The translations under genes were made by a program, and so were the position numbers. The notes under the pieces are model-generated. The model was given only the letters and a program-made list of their open reading frames with translations, ran no database searches and was not told the origin of the DNA. From Paraburkholderia sp. (GTDB lineage Bacteria > Pseudomonadota > Gammaproteobacteria > Burkholderiales > Burkholderiaceae), in contig NZ_JAMXLH010000062.1 of assembly GCF_024281035.1 (NCBI RefSeq), forward strand, positions 1-64,000: 64,000 nt of DNA, read 5' to 3'. This document shows positions 26,879 through 35,759 of this stretch, piece after piece; positions within the stretch are counted from its first letter, which is position 1; each line of letters opens with the position of its first letter.

Positions 26879-27844
26879 ATGAAACTGGCAACTCGCATGG
26901 TCGCGGGCGGGCTCATGGCGGCCGCGTTCGCATTCGCGGCAGGCCCCGGCCACGCCGAGGACAAGCAGATCACACTGGGCTTCGCCCAGGTCGGCGCGGA
27001 AAGTGCGTGGCGGACCGCCAATACAGTGTCCGTCAAACAGGCGGCAAAAGATGCGGGCATCAACCTGAAATTCTCGGACGCCCAGCAAAAGCAGGAAAAC
27101 CAGATCAAGGCGATCCGCTCGTACATCGCGCAAAAAGTGGACGTGATCGCGTTCTCGCCCGTGGTCGAATCGGGCTGGGAGCCGGTGCTGCAGGAAGCAA
27201 AGCGCGCGCATATTCCGGTGATCCTTACCGACCGCAATATCGACGTAAAGGACACTTCGCTTTACGTAACGATGATCGGCTCCGACTTCATGGAGGAAGG
27301 CCACCGCGGCGGCCACTGGCTTGAAGAGCACTACAAGAACGACGCCGGTCCGGTCAACATCGTCGAGCTCCAGGGCACAGTGGGCTCCGCGCCCGCCAAC
27401 GATCGCCATGCGGGCCTCATGGAAGTGATCAAGAACGATCCGAAGTTCAAGATCATCGCGTCGCAGAGCGGCGACTTCACGCTCGCGGGCGGCAAGCAGG
27501 TGATGGAGGCGTTCGCCAAGACCTACGGCAACAAGATCAACGTGGTCTACGCGCATAACGACGACATGGCGCTCGGCGCGATCCAGGCGATGGAGGAAGC
27601 CGGTTTGAAGCCGGGTAAGGACATCAGCGTGGTGTCGTTCGACGCGACCAAGGGCGGCTTCGAGGCGATGATCGCGGGCAAGATGAACGTCGACGTCGAA
27701 TGCAGCCCGCTGCTCGGGCCGCAATTGATGTCCGCCGTGAAGGACGTCGTGGCGGGCAAGCAGTTGCCCAAGCGCATCGTGACGAACGAGACGGTGTTCC
27801 CGATGAACGTGGCGGCGCAGGTGCTGCCGTCGCGCAAGTACTGA
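26879..27844 (+). CDS. ytfQ: Sugar ABC transporter substrate-binding protein, YtfQ-like
   Basis: A 321-aa periplasmic binding protein of the CUT2 class. A Sec signal peptide (residues 1-23, AHAE-like end) leads into a Peripla_BP_4 fold: LGFAQVGAESAWRTANT, DVIAFSPVVESGWEPVL, and VVYAHNDDMALGAIQAMEEA. These match YtfQ of E. coli, which binds galactofuranose. Here the locus points to L-arabinose and/or D-galactose in furanose form (inference). It begins the operon ytfQ-ytfR-ytfT-yjfF. Confidence 0.88.
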   Translation: MKLATRMVAGGLMAAAFAFAAGPGHAEDKQITLGFAQVGAESAWRTANTVSVKQAAKDAGINLKFSDAQQKQENQIKAIRSYIAQKVDVIAFSPVVESGWEPVLQEAKRAHIPVILTDRNIDVKDTSLYVTMIGSDFMEEGHRGGHWLEEHYKNDAGPVNIVELQGTVGSAPANDRHAGLMEVIKNDPKFKIIASQSGDFTLAGGKQVMEAFAKTYGNKINVVYAHNDDMALGAIQAMEEAGLKPGKDISVVSFDATKGGFEAMIAGKMNVDVECSPLLGPQLMSAVKDVVAGKQLPKRIVTNETVFPMNVAAQVLPSRKY

Positions 27845-27907
27845 AATCCGCAGGCGGCGGGTGACACGCCTCGTGCGTGCCACCCGCTCTTGCGTACCGG
27901 TCACTTT

Positions 27908-29425
27908 ATGAGCGCCTCTCCGATTCTTGAAACCCACGGGCTGTCGCGCACGTTTCCGGGCGTGCGCGCGCTCGTGAACGTCGATTTCCGGCTCTTTCCC
28001 GGCGAGATCCACACCTTGATGGGTCAGAACGGCGCCGGTAAATCGACCCTCATCAACGTCCTGACCGGCGTGCATCAGCCCGAAGCAGGAGAAATCCGGC
28101 TCGCTGGCGCGCCGGTGCAATTCTCGACGCCGCTTGAAGCGGAAGCGGCCGGGATTCAGACGCTCTATCAGGAGGTGAATCTCTGCCCGAATCTCTCGGT
28201 CGCGGAAAACATCTTCGCGGGGCGTCAGCCACGGCGGCACGGCCTGATCGACTGGAAGTCGATTCACCGACGCGCGGAGGAAGCGCTCGGCGAACTGAAT
28301 CTCGCGCTCGACGTCACGCAATCGCTCGACACGTATCCCATCGCGATGCAGCAAATGGTGGCGATTGCACGCGCCATGTCGGTGGATGCGCGCATCCTGA
28401 TTCTCGACGAACCGACTTCGAGCCTCGACGACAGCGAAGTCACGCGGCTTTTCGAAGTCCTGCGCAAGCTGAGGGACGCGGGCATCGCGATTCTGTTCGT
28501 CACGCACTTTCTCGAACAGACCTACGCGATCTCCGATCGCATCACGGTCATGCGCAACGGCGAGCGCGAAGGCGAATATCCGGCAGCCGATCTGCCCGTG
28601 CAAACGCTGGTCGCGAAGATGGTCGGCCAGCAGCTTGCGCGCGAACGGCTCGAACCGGTCGAAACGCAATCGGCCCCGGCGAACAGCGCACAGGCCGCGC
28701 CTTATCTGAGCGCGCGCGGCGTGGCGCGCCGCGGCGTGCTCAGTCCGCTCGACCTCGACGTGCAGCCTGGCCAGATACTCGGTCTCGCGGGGCTTCTCGG
28801 CTCCGGGCGCACGGAAACCGCGCGCCTGTTGTTCGGCGCGGAGCGCGCGGACACGGGCGACGTATCGATTGGCGGCGCAACCGTGAAGCTGTCCTCGCCG
28901 CGCGATGCGGTGCGCCACGGCATGGCGTACTGTCCCGAGGACCGCAAGAAGGAAGGCGTCGTCGCGGACCTCTCGATCCGCGAGAACATCGTGCTCGCGC
29001 TGCAGGCGCGACGCGGCTGGTGGCGCATGATCAGCCGCGCGCGGCAACGCGAGCTTGCCAACGCATACATCGCGCAACTCGGCATCAAGGCGCACGACGC
29101 CGAGCAGCCCATCGGCCTGCTCTCGGGCGGCAATCAGCAGAAGGTGCTGCTCGCACGCTGGCTCGCGACGGAGCCTAAATTGCTGATACTCGACGAGCCC
29201 ACGCGCGGCATCGACGTCGCCGCGAAGTTCGAAATCATGGATCGCGTGCGCGCGCTGTGCGCGAAGGGGCTCGGCATTCTGTTCATCTCGTCGGAGATCG
29301 GCGAAGTGGTGCGCGTGAGCGACCGCATCGCCGTGCTGCGCGACCGCCGCAAGGTGGCCGAGCTGAACGGTCACGGCCGCTCCGAAGACGAGGTCTACGA
29401 CCTGATCGCCGGAGGCCGCCGATGA
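27908..29425 (+). CDS. ytfR: Sugar ABC transporter ATP-binding protein, YtfR-like
   Basis: A 505-aa protein with two fused ABC domains, as usual in CUT2 importers. In domain 1, the Walker A is GQNGAGKST (about 38-46) and the Walker B ILILDEPTSSLD; its signature motif is degenerate (YPIAMQQMV). In domain 2, the P-loop is degenerate (GLLGSGRTE), the signature is LSGGNQQKV and Walker B LLILDEPTRGID. ATP hydrolysis probably occurs at one composite site. The start is ATG 27908. It overlaps the first permease gene by 4 bases. Confidence 0.92.
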   Translation: MSASPILETHGLSRTFPGVRALVNVDFRLFPGEIHTLMGQNGAGKSTLINVLTGVHQPEAGEIRLAGAPVQFSTPLEAEAAGIQTLYQEVNLCPNLSVAENIFAGRQPRRHGLIDWKSIHRRAEEALGELNLALDVTQSLDTYPIAMQQMVAIARAMSVDARILILDEPTSSLDDSEVTRLFEVLRKLRDAGIAILFVTHFLEQTYAISDRITVMRNGEREGEYPAADLPVQTLVAKMVGQQLARERLEPVETQSAPANSAQAAPYLSARGVARRGVLSPLDLDVQPGQILGLAGLLGSGRTETARLLFGAERADTGDVSIGGATVKLSSPRDAVRHGMAYCPEDRKKEGVVADLSIRENIVLALQARRGWWRMISRARQRELANAYIAQLGIKAHDAEQPIGLLSGGNQQKVLLARWLATEPKLLILDEPTRGIDVAAKFEIMDRVRALCAKGLGILFISSEIGEVVRVSDRIAVLRDRRKVAELNGHGRSEDEVYDLIAGGRR

Positions 29426-30453
29426 TGCGCCTGTCCACGCTGTTCCGGAATCCGCTCGTATGGCCGGCGGCGACGCTCGTGTGCCTGTTCGCCATCGACG
29501 TTGCGCACCGCGCGAATTTCCTCTCGATCACCCTGCTCTCCGGGCACCTGTTCGGCGCGCCCATCGACATTCTGATGAACGCCGCACCGCTCGTCGTGGT
29601 GTCGCTCGGGATGACGCTCGTGATCGCCACGCGCGGCATCGACATTTCGGTGGGCGCCGTGGTGGCCATCGCAGGCGCCGCTGCTGCGACCGTGCTCGCC
29701 GACGATCCGTCGCGCGTGCCCGCCGCCTTCGGCGCGGCGCTCGCCGTGGGCCTGCTCGCGGGCATGTGGAATGGATTGCTCGTGGCCTTCGTCGGCATGC
29801 AGCCGATCATCGCCACCTTGATCCTGATGGTGGCCGGGCGCGGCGTCGCGCAACTGCTCACCGGCGGGCAGATCATTCCCATCGGCGCGCCCGGTTATCT
29901 GTTCGCGGGCGGCGGCTACTTCGCGCTCGTACCGTGCGACGTGTGGATCGCGCTCGCCGTCACGATCGTCACCGTGCTCATCGTCAACCAGACCGCGCTC
30001 GGACTCTTCATCCGTTCGATCGGGGTGAATCCCGTGGCGGCCCGGCTCGCCGGTCTGTCGTCGCAGGCCGTGGTGTTCGGCACCTACGCGTTCTGCGGCC
30101 TGACCGCCGCCATCGCAGGCATCCTCATCAGCTCGAACGTGCGCAGCGCCGACGGCAACAACGCGGGCCTGCTGCTCGAACTCGACGCGATCCTCGCCGT
30201 CACGCTCGGCGGCACCTCGCTCGCGGGCGGGCGCTTCAGCCTCGCGGGCACGGTGCTCGGCGCGCTCATCATCCAGACGCTCACGTATACGACCTATTCC
30301 ATCGGCGTGCCGCCGGAGGCCACGCTCGTCGTCAAGGCCGTCGTCGTGCTGCTCGTGACGCTGATCCAGTCGCCGGCGGCCCGTGCGTTTGCCGCGCAGC
30401 AACTGCGGCGGGCCGCCAATGTGCGCCGCGCGCGAGCGCGTGCGCGTGCCTGA
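29422..30453 (+). CDS. ytfT: Sugar ABC transporter permease, YtfT-like
   Basis: A 343-aa inner-membrane permease of the RbsC/BPD_transp_2 type with about nine to ten helices. The conserved loop TRGIDISVGAVVAIAG and the late IGVNPVAARLAGLSS and LAVTLGGTSLAGGRFSLAG blocks are the family hallmarks. It overlaps the ATPase gene by 4 bases, so translation is coupled. It ends with an Arg-rich tail RRAANVRRARARARA. Confidence 0.92.
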   Translation: MMRLSTLFRNPLVWPAATLVCLFAIDVAHRANFLSITLLSGHLFGAPIDILMNAAPLVVVSLGMTLVIATRGIDISVGAVVAIAGAAAATVLADDPSRVPAAFGAALAVGLLAGMWNGLLVAFVGMQPIIATLILMVAGRGVAQLLTGGQIIPIGAPGYLFAGGGYFALVPCDVWIALAVTIVTVLIVNQTALGLFIRSIGVNPVAARLAGLSSQAVVFGTYAFCGLTAAIAGILISSNVRSADGNNAGLLLELDAILAVTLGGTSLAGGRFSLAGTVLGALIIQTLTYTTYSIGVPPEATLVVKAVVVLLVTLIQSPAARAFAAQQLRRAANVRRARARARA

Positions 30454-30473
30454 GAAAGAGAGGAACCGAACGC

Positions 30474-31595
30474 ATGAGCCGCTTCGCCCCGCCCTTCGCA
30501 CCGCTCGCCGCCTGCCGCCGCAGCGCCGCGCGCTTCGCCGATCCGCGCGTGCTGCCCATCGCCGTCACGGTGCTGCTGTTCGTCGCCCTGTTCGGCTTCG
30601 GCTCGGTGATGTACACCGGATTCTTCTCGCTGCAGGTGCTGTTCGGGTTGCTGGTCGATAACGCGTTCTTGCTGATCGTCGCAATCGGCATGACGTTTGT
30701 CATCATCTCGGGCGGCATCGATCTTTCGGTGGGCGCGGTCGTTGCGCTCGCCACGATCCTCTGCGCCGTGATGTCCGAACGCCTGCACTGGCCCGTGGCC
30801 GTCATCGTGCCGATCGTGCTCGCCTGCGGCGCGCTCTACGGCGCCGGCATGGGCGCACTGATCCACTATTTCCGGCTGCAGCCGTTCATCGTCACGCTCG
30901 CGGGCATGTTCCTCGCGCGCGGCACCTGTTTTCTGATCACCACGCAGTCCATCCCGATCAACAGCGCGGATTTTCATGCGCTTTCGGAGTTCAACATCCC
31001 CATTGGCAGCGGCTCGCTGAACACGGGCGCGCTGATCGCGCTCGCCATGCTCGCGGCAGGCATCGTCATCGCCCACTTCACGCGCTTCGGCCGCAACGTC
31101 TATGCAATCGGCGGCAACGAGCGCTCTGCGCTGCTCATGGGCCTGCCCGTCGCGCGCACGAAGATCGGCGTCTACGCGCTTTCGGGTTTCTGCTCCGCGC
31201 TCGGCGGCGTCGTATTCACGCTTTACGTGCTTTCGGGCTACGGGCTGCAGGCGCAAGGCATGGAACTCGACGCCATCGCCGCCACCGTGATCGGCGGCAC
31301 GCTGCTCACGGGCGGCGTGGGCTATGTGATCGGCTCCGTATTCGGCGTGGGGATTCTCGGAACCATTCAGACGCTCATCACGTTCGACGGCACGCTCAGT
31401 TCGTGGTGGACGCGTATCGTGATCGGCGCGCTGCTCTGCGCGTTTTGTCTGCTCCAACGCGCAACCGAGCGGCACGCGGCGCGGCGCAAGTCGGCGGGAA
31501 CCGGCATGGGCGCGCCCATGAACCGTGGCACGCGAACGCGCAACGCCGCGCCGCTCGACCAGGCGAAGCTCGCCTCGGCGCCGCCACGCGCATGA
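30474..31595 (+). CDS. yjfF: Sugar ABC transporter permease, YjfF-like
   Basis: A 373-aa permease, the second of the pair. It shows SGGIDLSVGAVVALA near 80, FGRNVYAIGGNERSALLMGL near 205 and VIGGTLLTGGVGYVIGS near 275. The tail of about 40 residues is rich in basic and Ala residues and longer than in E. coli YjfF. It follows ytfT by 20 bases and completes the first importer. Confidence 0.91.
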   Translation: MSRFAPPFAPLAACRRSAARFADPRVLPIAVTVLLFVALFGFGSVMYTGFFSLQVLFGLLVDNAFLLIVAIGMTFVIISGGIDLSVGAVVALATILCAVMSERLHWPVAVIVPIVLACGALYGAGMGALIHYFRLQPFIVTLAGMFLARGTCFLITTQSIPINSADFHALSEFNIPIGSGSLNTGALIALAMLAAGIVIAHFTRFGRNVYAIGGNERSALLMGLPVARTKIGVYALSGFCSALGGVVFTLYVLSGYGLQAQGMELDAIAATVIGGTLLTGGVGYVIGSVFGVGILGTIQTLITFDGTLSSWWTRIVIGALLCAFCLLQRATERHAARRKSAGTGMGAPMNRGTRTRNAAPLDQAKLASAPPRA

Positions 31596-31935
31596 GCTAC
31601 GTCGTCGCACCAATGGACATACGGATCGGCGCGGCGGGTCCGCTCGCGCATCGGCGGGCCGCGGCAGGCGTGCCGTACGGCGCGTATGGCATCTATGGCA
31701 TCTATGGCACGCATGGCGCACGCGAATCGATCCTGCCGCACCTGACAATAGTCCGACTTATTACGGGTATACGTGCATTAGGCCCCGTGAAAACGCTGCA
31801 TTACCATTTTCGACGTACCGTTCGGCACGGTCTCCACATCCTTCAATCCGCGGCGTCTCCAGGGACGTCGGCGCGCCGCCCGGTGCCGTCGTGAATGTGC
31901 ATGCACTTGATCCACGAAAACAACCGGAGGAAGAC
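31596..31935. other. Gap between the two importers
   Basis: 340 bases without a supportable gene. The 9-bp array at 31676-31720 lies inside it. A promoter for the second importer is expected here; AT-rich sequence near 31745-31790 is the best place, but no clear hexamers are seen. Confidence 0.5.
31676..31720. repeat. 9-bp tandem repeat, five copies
   Basis: Units tacggcgcg, tatggcatc, tatggcatc, tatggcacg and catggcgca run head to tail in the gap between the two ABC importers. Confidence 0.85.
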
Positions 31936-33045
31936 ATGGCGCAAGAACGGGAAGGCGGGCAAGACCGGCAGGACGACGTAAGTGCAGGCCGACGCGGCCT
32001 GTTGCAGGGTGCGGGACTCGGCGCGGCGCTTTCGCTGCTCGGCACGCTCGGCGCGGGATCGGGCGGACTGATTTCGGCGGCACAGGCTGCCGAAGCGCCA
32101 TTCCCCGCGCACAAGAAGTGGAAGGTCGTATTCGTGAACCACGTCACGACGAACCCGTTCTTCGTGCCCACGCAATACGGCATTCAGGACGCGTGCGGGC
32201 TGCTCGGCATGGATTATCAGTGGACCGGGTCGGCCACCTCGGATGCGGGCGAAATGGTGCGCGCCGTGAACGCCGCGATTGCCGCCAAGGCCGACGCGAT
32301 TGCGGTCCCCATCGTCGACCCCACTGCGTTCGACAAGCCGATCCAGGCGGCGCTTGACGCGGGCATTCCGGTGTTCGCCTATAACGCCGATGCACCGCGC
32401 GGCAAGAGCAACCCGCGTCTCTCGTATATCGGCCAGGACCTGTATCTCTCGGGCTACCAGATGGGCGAGCGCATCGTGAGCCTCATCGACAGCGGCCTTG
32501 TCGGCCTCTTCATCGCGACGCCGGGCCAGTTGAACATCCAGCCGCGTCTTGACGGCGCATCCGACGCGATCAAGAAGTCGGGCAAAAAGATCGACATCCA
32601 GACCGTGGCGACGGGCGCGACCGTCAACGAGGAACTCTCGAAGATCAAGGCGTTTTACCTCGGCCACCAGGACCTGAAGGGCATGTTCGCGGTCGACGCG
32701 GGCAGCACGCAGGGCGTCGCGGAGGTGATGAAGGAACAGAACCTGCCTGCGAAGGGCGTGCACGGCGGCGGCTTCGATCTGCTGCCGACCACCGTCCAGC
32801 TCATCCACGAAGGCTTCCTCGACTTCACCATCGACCAGCAGCCGTACGTGCAGGGCTTCTATACGGTGATGCAGGCGTTCGTGACGCTTGCTTCGGGTGG
32901 CCTCGTCGGACCGGCGAACGTCAACACGGGCCTGAAATTCGTGACGAAGGACACGGTCGAGCCGTACCTCAACACGTCGACGCGCTATGAAGGCAAGAGC
33001 ACCAAGGCGCAGATCCTTCAAATGAGAGGCCCGATCAAATCGTGA
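31936..33045 (+). CDS. Sugar ABC transporter substrate-binding protein, second importer
   Basis: A 369-aa binding protein with a long N-terminal region that holds a twin-arginine-like stretch (GRRGLLQGAGLGAALSLL, about 20-37) and an AQA-AEA cleavage site near residue 53, so Tat export is possible. The mature part is a Peripla_BP_4 fold: VVFVNHVTTNPFFVPTQYG, DAIAVPIVDPTAFDKPIQAA. GGAGGAAG precedes ATG. It is distinct from the first binding protein, and the sugar is unknown. Arrangement as binding protein, permease, single-domain ATPase resembles FrcBCA-type fructose importers. Confidence 0.86.
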   Translation: MAQEREGGQDRQDDVSAGRRGLLQGAGLGAALSLLGTLGAGSGGLISAAQAAEAPFPAHKKWKVVFVNHVTTNPFFVPTQYGIQDACGLLGMDYQWTGSATSDAGEMVRAVNAAIAAKADAIAVPIVDPTAFDKPIQAALDAGIPVFAYNADAPRGKSNPRLSYIGQDLYLSGYQMGERIVSLIDSGLVGLFIATPGQLNIQPRLDGASDAIKKSGKKIDIQTVATGATVNEELSKIKAFYLGHQDLKGMFAVDAGSTQGVAEVMKEQNLPAKGVHGGGFDLLPTTVQLIHEGFLDFTIDQQPYVQGFYTVMQAFVTLASGGLVGPANVNTGLKFVTKDTVEPYLNTSTRYEGKSTKAQILQMRGPIKS

Positions 33046-34055
33046 TGGGTACTGTGGACGAACCCCGCAAAGTCGAAGTCCCGGCGCGGCCCGCGCGGCC
33101 GCGCGGGCTCCTCCTCGCACAGTGGTCAGCGGAGCTGCGCATTCTGCTGGTCGCGGTGCTGCTCGCCGCGTACTTCGAGTTCGCCAATCATGATTTCCTT
33201 CTGACGAATGCGAGTCTCGTCAATCTCTCGCAATTCGTCGCGCCGGTCGCGATCATCGCGTTCGGCGAAATCATGCTGATGATCGGCGGCGATATCGATC
33301 TTTCGGCGGGCATGGTGTTCGCGTTCGCGCCGTTCATGATGGTGTTCGCGAACGATGCGGGCACACCCATGTGGCTCGCGCTGATCGCGGGACTCGCCGC
33401 GGCGGCGCTCGTCGGCTTCGTGAACGGCGCGGTCACCGTGTGGCTGCGTCTGCCCTCGTTCGTGACGACGCTCGGCACGCTCTTTCTGATCAACGGGATC
33501 ACGCTCACGGTCTCGCGCGGCACGCCGGTCGAGGCGCCGGGATCGACGACCTTCGCGAACATCATGGGCGCGTGGGGCTACAGCGAAATACTCTGGACCT
33601 TCGGGCTCGCGATCGCCATGCATATTCTGCTGCGCCACACGCGCTGGGGGCTGCATACGCAGGCGGCGGGCGCGAACCCGCTCGGCGCGAGCGAGGCGGG
33701 CATTCACGTGAACCGGCTGCGGCTCGGCAACTTCATCATCGCCGCGATGCTCGCGGGCCTCACCGGCATTCTCGAAGGCTTTCGCATCACCTCCATCGAT
33801 CCGCAGGCCGGCGGCAACCAGATCACCTTTCTCGCCATCGCCGCCGCCGTGATCGGCGGCACGCCGCTCACGGGCGGCTCGGGCACGATCATCGGCGGTC
33901 TGATCGGCGCGGCGGTGCTCGGCATTCTCAACGACGGCTTCACGCTCATCGGCATCAACGCGTTCACGTTCAACATCATCCTCGGCGCCGCCATTCTCGC
34001 CGCGATGGTCTTCAACATTCACGTCGGACGAATCCGGCGCAAAGGGAGCAGCTAA
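33045..34055 (+). CDS. Sugar ABC transporter permease, second importer
   Basis: A 336-aa RbsC-type permease with about nine helices. Key blocks are GGDIDLSAGMVFAFAP near 84, WGLHTQAAGANPLGASEAGI near 202 and AVIGGTPLTGGSGTIIGG near 267. The start is ATG 33045, whose A is the last base of the preceding stop (TGATG); a GTG at 33042 is an alternative. Its own stop overlaps the ATPase start as TAATG. The arrangement points to one tightly coupled operon. Confidence 0.9.
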   Translation: MGTVDEPRKVEVPARPARPRGLLLAQWSAELRILLVAVLLAAYFEFANHDFLLTNASLVNLSQFVAPVAIIAFGEIMLMIGGDIDLSAGMVFAFAPFMMVFANDAGTPMWLALIAGLAAAALVGFVNGAVTVWLRLPSFVTTLGTLFLINGITLTVSRGTPVEAPGSTTFANIMGAWGYSEILWTFGLAIAMHILLRHTRWGLHTQAAGANPLGASEAGIHVNRLRLGNFIIAAMLAGLTGILEGFRITSIDPQAGGNQITFLAIAAAVIGGTPLTGGSGTIIGGLIGAAVLGILNDGFTLIGINAFTFNIILGAAILAAMVFNIHVGRIRRKGSS

Positions 34056-34903
34056 TGGTCGAGCCGGTCGAGCGGCAACCCGACGCAGCCGCGTCAGCTA
34101 ACGCGTCTGCAAACGCGGCAGCAAACGTTGCGGAAAGCGCCGCGCTTGCGATGCGCGGCGACCACCTCGTCAAACGCTTCGGCGCGGTGACGGCGCTCGA
34201 CGGCGTGTCGTTTACGCTCGGCAAAGGCGAGATTCTCGGCATCCTCGGCGATAACGGCGCGGGCAAGTCCACGCTCGTGAAGATCCTGACCGGGTTTCAT
34301 CAGCAGACGAGCGGCACGCTCTACGTGAATGGCCAGGAAATGCTGATGCGCTCCGTCGATCACGCACGCGCGCTCGGCATCGAGTGCGTGTATCAGGATC
34401 TCGCGCTCGCAAATTCGCTCAGCATTTATCACAACATGTTCCTGAACCGAGAAATCGTGCGGCGCGGCCCGTTCCGTCTGCTCGATCATGCCCGCATGCG
34501 CGAACTCGCAGCGCAGTGTCTCGACGACATCGGCGTGCATGTACCTTCGGTCGATTTGCCCGTGGAGCGCCTTTCGGGCGGCCAGCGCCAGGCCATCGCG
34601 GTGGCGCGCGCCGTCCATTCCGATGCGAAGATCCTGCTGCTCGACGAACCGCTCGCCGCGATGGGCGCGCGCGAGGCCGCACTCATCATCGATCTCGTGT
34701 TGCGCCTCAAGGAAAAAGGGGGGCTCTCAATTATTATGATCATGCACAACTATGCGCAGACACTCGACATCGCCGACCGCATCATGCTCATGCAGCGCGG
34801 CCGCGTGACGTTCGAGCAGCACAGCGCACAAACGTCGGTGCCGGAGCTGATGGACATCGTGCGGCGGGAATACCGCGCGATGCGCTCCAACGGCGCGCAC
34901 TGA
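34055..34903 (+). CDS. Sugar ABC transporter ATP-binding protein, single domain
   Basis: A 282-aa single ABC domain. An Ala-rich N-terminal extension of about 30 residues precedes LVKRFGAVTALDGVSF. Walker A is GDNGAGKST (about 69-77), Q-loop YQDLAL, signature LSGGQRQAI, Walker B ILLLDEPLAAMG, and the H-loop is HNYAQTLDIADR. The CUT2 class usually has a duplicated ATPase; the single domain here is the FrcA-like form, which would work as a homodimer. Confidence 0.91.
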   Translation: MVEPVERQPDAAASANASANAAANVAESAALAMRGDHLVKRFGAVTALDGVSFTLGKGEILGILGDNGAGKSTLVKILTGFHQQTSGTLYVNGQEMLMRSVDHARALGIECVYQDLALANSLSIYHNMFLNREIVRRGPFRLLDHARMRELAAQCLDDIGVHVPSVDLPVERLSGGQRQAIAVARAVHSDAKILLLDEPLAAMGAREAALIIDLVLRLKEKGGLSIIMIMHNYAQTLDIADRIMLMQRGRVTFEQHSAQTSVPELMDIVRREYRAMRSNGAH

Positions 34904-34949
34904 CCACCAACGAGGGGGTAACCGGCCAGACCGCACCAGCCGGGAAAAA

Positions 34950-35693
34950 ATGAATTATCGCAATCTGCAGAATCGCAAGAGCATGCACGGCCGCATCGTG
35001 CAGGAACTGGGCATGCAAATCGTCAGTGGCCGGTTCGCGCCGGGCCAGCGCTTGCCGCCCGAGCCGACGCTTTGCGAAGCGTACGGCGTGAGCCGTCCGG
35101 TGCTGCGCGAGGCGACGCGCGTCCTCGTGGCCAAAGGCCTTGTCGTTTCCAAGCCGCGCGTGGGCAGCGTGGTGCGGCCGCGCGAAGAGTGGCACATGCT
35201 CGACCCGGACGTGCTCTACTGGACCGTCAACAGCATTCCCGAAGGCGCGTTTTTCCAGTCGCTCATGACGGTGCGCCAGATCATCGAGCCCGCCGCCGCC
35301 GCGCTCGCCGCCATCTCGGGCAGCGAGGAAGACGTCGCGCGTATCCGCACCGCTTACGCGCGCATGGAACGTGCGCGCACCGCAGCCGAACTGCTCGAAC
35401 CCGATCTGGAATTTCACCGCGCGATCATGGCGGCCACGCATAACGACATGCTCGCGTATATCGGCAATATGCTCTCGCTCGCGCTTTCTGAATCGATCAA
35501 GCTCACGAGCCGGCACCCGAATACGCACGCCCTTTCACTGCCGCGCCACAAGGCGATTCTCACGGCAATCGAGCATCACGACGCGCTGGCCGCGCGCCAG
35601 GCGAGCGTCGTGCAGCTCGACAACGCGCGCGCCGACGCCAACACGATCCTCGGCGGTGCGGCGCTCGAACCGGAGCGGCCGGTTCGTGGTTGA
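34950..35693 (+). CDS. GntR-family regulator, FadR/FCD type
   Basis: A 247-aa GntR regulator. The winged helix spans residues 10-80 with SGRFAPGQRLPPEPTLCEAYGV and SRPVLREATRVLVAKGLV. The FCD ligand domain follows, with EFHRAIMAATHND and the later HxxxH positions (LPRHKAILTAIEHHD) that bind metal. It lies at the end of the second importer operon, 47 bases after the ATPase gene. It probably represses the locus and responds to a sugar acid (inference). Its 3' end runs into an 11-bp repeat array. Confidence 0.9.
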   Translation: MNYRNLQNRKSMHGRIVQELGMQIVSGRFAPGQRLPPEPTLCEAYGVSRPVLREATRVLVAKGLVVSKPRVGSVVRPREEWHMLDPDVLYWTVNSIPEGAFFQSLMTVRQIIEPAAAALAAISGSEEDVARIRTAYARMERARTAAELLEPDLEFHRAIMAATHNDMLAYIGNMLSLALSESIKLTSRHPNTHALSLPRHKAILTAIEHHDALAARQASVVQLDNARADANTILGGAALEPERPVRG

Positions 35694-35751
35694 CCGGTGA
35701 TTGACTGGTGGTTGACTGCTGGTTGATCGGCGATTGATGGTTGGTTGATCA
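35686..35751. repeat. 11-bp degenerate tandem repeat, six copies, between convergent genes
   Basis: Units are gtggttgaccg, gtgattgactg, gtggttgactg, ctggttgatcg, gcgattgatgg and ttggttgatca. The array overlaps the last codons of the GntR gene and ends 9 bp before the stop of the convergent dehydrogenase gene. The perfect palindrome GGTTGATCAACC sits at its right end (35743-35754). Confidence 0.9.
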
Positions 35752-35759
35752 ACCACTTG

